DNA of 64,000 nt from an uncultured Clostridia bacterium. GTDB lineage: Bacteria > Bacillota > Clostridia > Lachnospirales > CAG-274. The DNA is taken from the NCBI GenBank assembly GCA_944383305.1, contig CALWOZ010000003.1, positions 1 to 64,000 of the forward strand, written 5' to 3'. The first letter of the stretch is position 1; each line of letters opens with the position of its first letter. The notes beneath the pieces were generated by a model that saw only the letters and a list, made by a program, of their open reading frames with translations, was not told the origin of the DNA and did no database searches. The position numbers were made by a program, and so were the translations under genes. Of this stretch, positions 62,771 to 64,000 are shown one piece after another.

Positions 62771-64000
62771 TTATTCAAACAATGCTTTAGAAAACTCTTT
62801 AGCATCAAATGGTCTTAAATCTTCTATACCCTCACCTACACCAATAAATCTAACTGGTATTTTTAACTCATTTTTTATAGCTATAACAACTCCACCTTTA
62901 GCTGTACCATCTAATTTTGTAAGTACAATTCCTGTAATGTCTGATACTTCACTAAATAGTTTTGCTTGTTGCAGTGCATTTTGACCTGTTGTAGCATCTA
63001 AAACAAGTAAGGTTTCTATTTGAGCATCTGGATTTTCTCTGTTTACAATTCTAGCTATTTTTTTAAGTTCTTCCATAAGATTTTTTTTATTATGCAACCT
63101 ACCTGCTGTGTCACATATTAAAAGGTCTGCTCCTCTGGCTTTGCCTGCTTGTATAGCATCAAAGACAACTGCCGCTGGGTCTGAACCTTCTTGATGCTTT
63201 ATAACGTCTATATCGCTTCTTTCTCCCCATACTTGTAATTGGTCAATAGCCGCTGCTCTAAAAGTATCCCCTGCTGCTAATATTACTTTTTTACCCTCTT
63301 TTTTATAATTATTAGCAAGCTTTCCTATGGTAGTTGTTTTTCCTACTCCGTTTACTCCTATAACAAGTATTACAGTAGGAGATTTTAAACTAAATTCTTG
63401 TGTATCTTCTTCTAATATATTTGATATAACTCTAATTATTACATTTTTAATTTCTGATACTTCTTTTATTCTTTCTTCTTTTACAATTTCTCTAACTTTG
63501 TTCATTATATAAATAGAAGTTTCTACACCTATATCTGACATAATAAGAGATTCTTCTAATTCTTCAAAAAGTTCTTCGTCTATTTTAGTAAAACTACTTA
63601 AAACTTGCTCTACACCATTTAATATGCTAGCTCTAGTTTTAGATAGTCCCATTTTTATTTTAGCAAAAAAACCTTTCTTTTTAGGCTCTTCCTCTGGCTC
63701 TTGTTTATTTACTTCTTCTACTTCTTGAATTTCTTCTCTTTCATCTTTTATTTCTTGTACTTCTTTTTCACTTTCTATTTCTTGTGTCTTTTCTTCACTT
63801 TCTTCTACTTCTTGTATTTCTTCTTGTCTTTCATCTTCTATTTCTTGTACTTCTTTTTCACTTTCTATTTCTTGTGTCTTTTCTTCACTTTCTTCTACTT
63901 CTTGTATTTCTTCTCTTTCATCTTCTACTTCTTGTATTTCTTCTCTTTCATCTTCTACTTCTTGTATTTCTTCTTGTCTTTCATCTTCTATTTCTTGTGT
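62771..64000 (-). CDS. ftsY: signal recognition particle receptor FtsY, N terminus cut by window edge
   Basis: The visible 409 residues comprise an acidic repetitive A domain (about 115 residues up to the edge), a KKKGFFAKIKMGLSKTRASI linker and the NG GTPase domain. G motifs: GVNGVGKTTTIGKLA (G1), DTFRAAAIDQL (G2), DTAGRLHNK (G3), LTKLDGTAKGG (G4) and FIGVGEGIEDLRPF (G5). It receives ribosome-SRP complexes at SecYEG. A start at the internal ATG 63652 is possible but unlikely, because the same frame stays open and acidic to the window end, as in other FtsY proteins. Confidence 0.95.
   Translation of the reverse strand, partial: TQEIEDERQEEIQEVEDEREEIQEVEDEREEIQEVEESEEKTQEIESEKEVQEIEDERQEEIQEVEESEEKTQEIESEKEVQEIKDEREEIQEVEEVNKQEPEEEPKKKGFFAKIKMGLSKTRASILNGVEQVLSSFTKIDEELFEELEESLIMSDIGVETSIYIMNKVREIVKEERIKEVSEIKNVIIRVISNILEEDTQEFSLKSPTVILVIGVNGVGKTTTIGKLANNYKKEGKKVILAAGDTFRAAAIDQLQVWGERSDIDVIKHQEGSDPAAVVFDAIQAGKARGADLLICDTAGRLHNKKNLMEELKKIARIVNRENPDAQIETLLVLDATTGQNALQQAKLFSEVSDITGIVLTKLDGTAKGGVVIAIKNELKIPVRFIGVGEGIEDLRPFDAKEFSKALFE
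63712..64000 (-). repeat. tandem coding repeats in the FtsY acidic domain
   Basis: A 73-base segment at 63751-63823 recurs identically at 63841-63913 (90-base period). A 30-base unit occurs twice in tandem at 63901-63930 and 63931-63960. The protein repeats are of the type EEIQEVEDER and EKTQEIESEKEVQEI. All periods are multiples of three, so repeat number can change without loss of frame. Confidence 0.9.

Noticed and set aside
63712-64000. CRISPR array
   Set aside because: The repeats are in-frame coding repeats of the FtsY acidic domain with no spacers.

Overview
The window is AT-rich throughout (intergenic DNA is almost pure A/T). It reads as a chromosome segment of a low-GC anaerobic Firmicute, most likely a clostridium of the Lachnospirales type. 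Reasons: a zinc-type S14, a KOW-domain protein between map and infA, a FabT-controlled type II fatty-acid operon with FabK as the enoyl reductase, AGGAGG ribosome binding sites, frequent TTG/GTG starts and a cyclic-di-GMP-I riboswitch. The species cannot be fixed from the sequence alone.

Layout. 0-5.3 kb (minus): a partial tRNA-Ser(GCU), then a compact run whose transcription order is flavodoxin/SCP2 fusion, dapF, PAP2 phosphatase, ECF sigma factor, anti-sigma factor, GNAT-like protein. 5.4-9.4 kb (plus): a four-gene iron-siderophore ABC importer behind a promoter and a perfect 9-1-9 Fur-type palindrome. 9.4-13.7 kb: a graveyard of mobile DNA (recombinase remnant, dead HExxH metalloprotease, MobC-like pseudogene, intact TetR gene followed by a dead membrane-protein gene, one broken and one intact IS200-type element). 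13.7-29.9 kb (minus): the S10-spc-alpha ribosomal superoperon, rpsJ to rplQ, with secY, adk, map, infA and rpoA, behind a strong promoter and a 240-nt structured leader. 29.9-35.3 kb: a decayed gene, a methyltransferase, a polysaccharide-deacetylase-like protein, a small HTH regulator, two paralogous PepSY proteins and a secreted metallopeptidase. 35.5-43 kb (minus): ftsZ, ftsQ, murA, pcrA, a VanZ-like gene and ispE, with a dense array of hairpins between the last two. 43.1-52.9 kb (plus): fabT-fabH-fabK-fabD-fabG-fabF-accB-fabZ-accC-accD-accA, with no acpP. 53-58.5 kb: a cysteine hydrolase, a Nudix protein, glmM and two HtrA-type proteases. 58.5-59.9 kb: a non-coding block. 59.9-64 kb (minus): metN-metI-metQ and the 5'-truncated ftsY.

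The most interesting segment is 59.38-59.76 kb. On the minus strand a clear cyclic-di-GMP-I riboswitch is followed by an intrinsic terminator. Instead of a gene it then leads into about 160 nt that fold into three consecutive perfect hairpins, each with a loop of four or five G residues, and ends at a second terminator. This looks like a c-di-GMP-gated small non-coding RNA, possibly a decoy for a GGA-binding protein such as CsrA. The architecture is visible in the sequence; the function is inference.

Other points: a 35-bp perfect repeat shared between two terminator-proximal sites 24 kb apart (35.4 and 59.3 kb); an IS200 scar beside the riboswitch RNA; a FabT-type operator over the fab promoter; a terminator-like hairpin inside the fab operon; leader-like structures upstream of rpsJ and rplC; and an HTH gene whose only sensible start is ATT.
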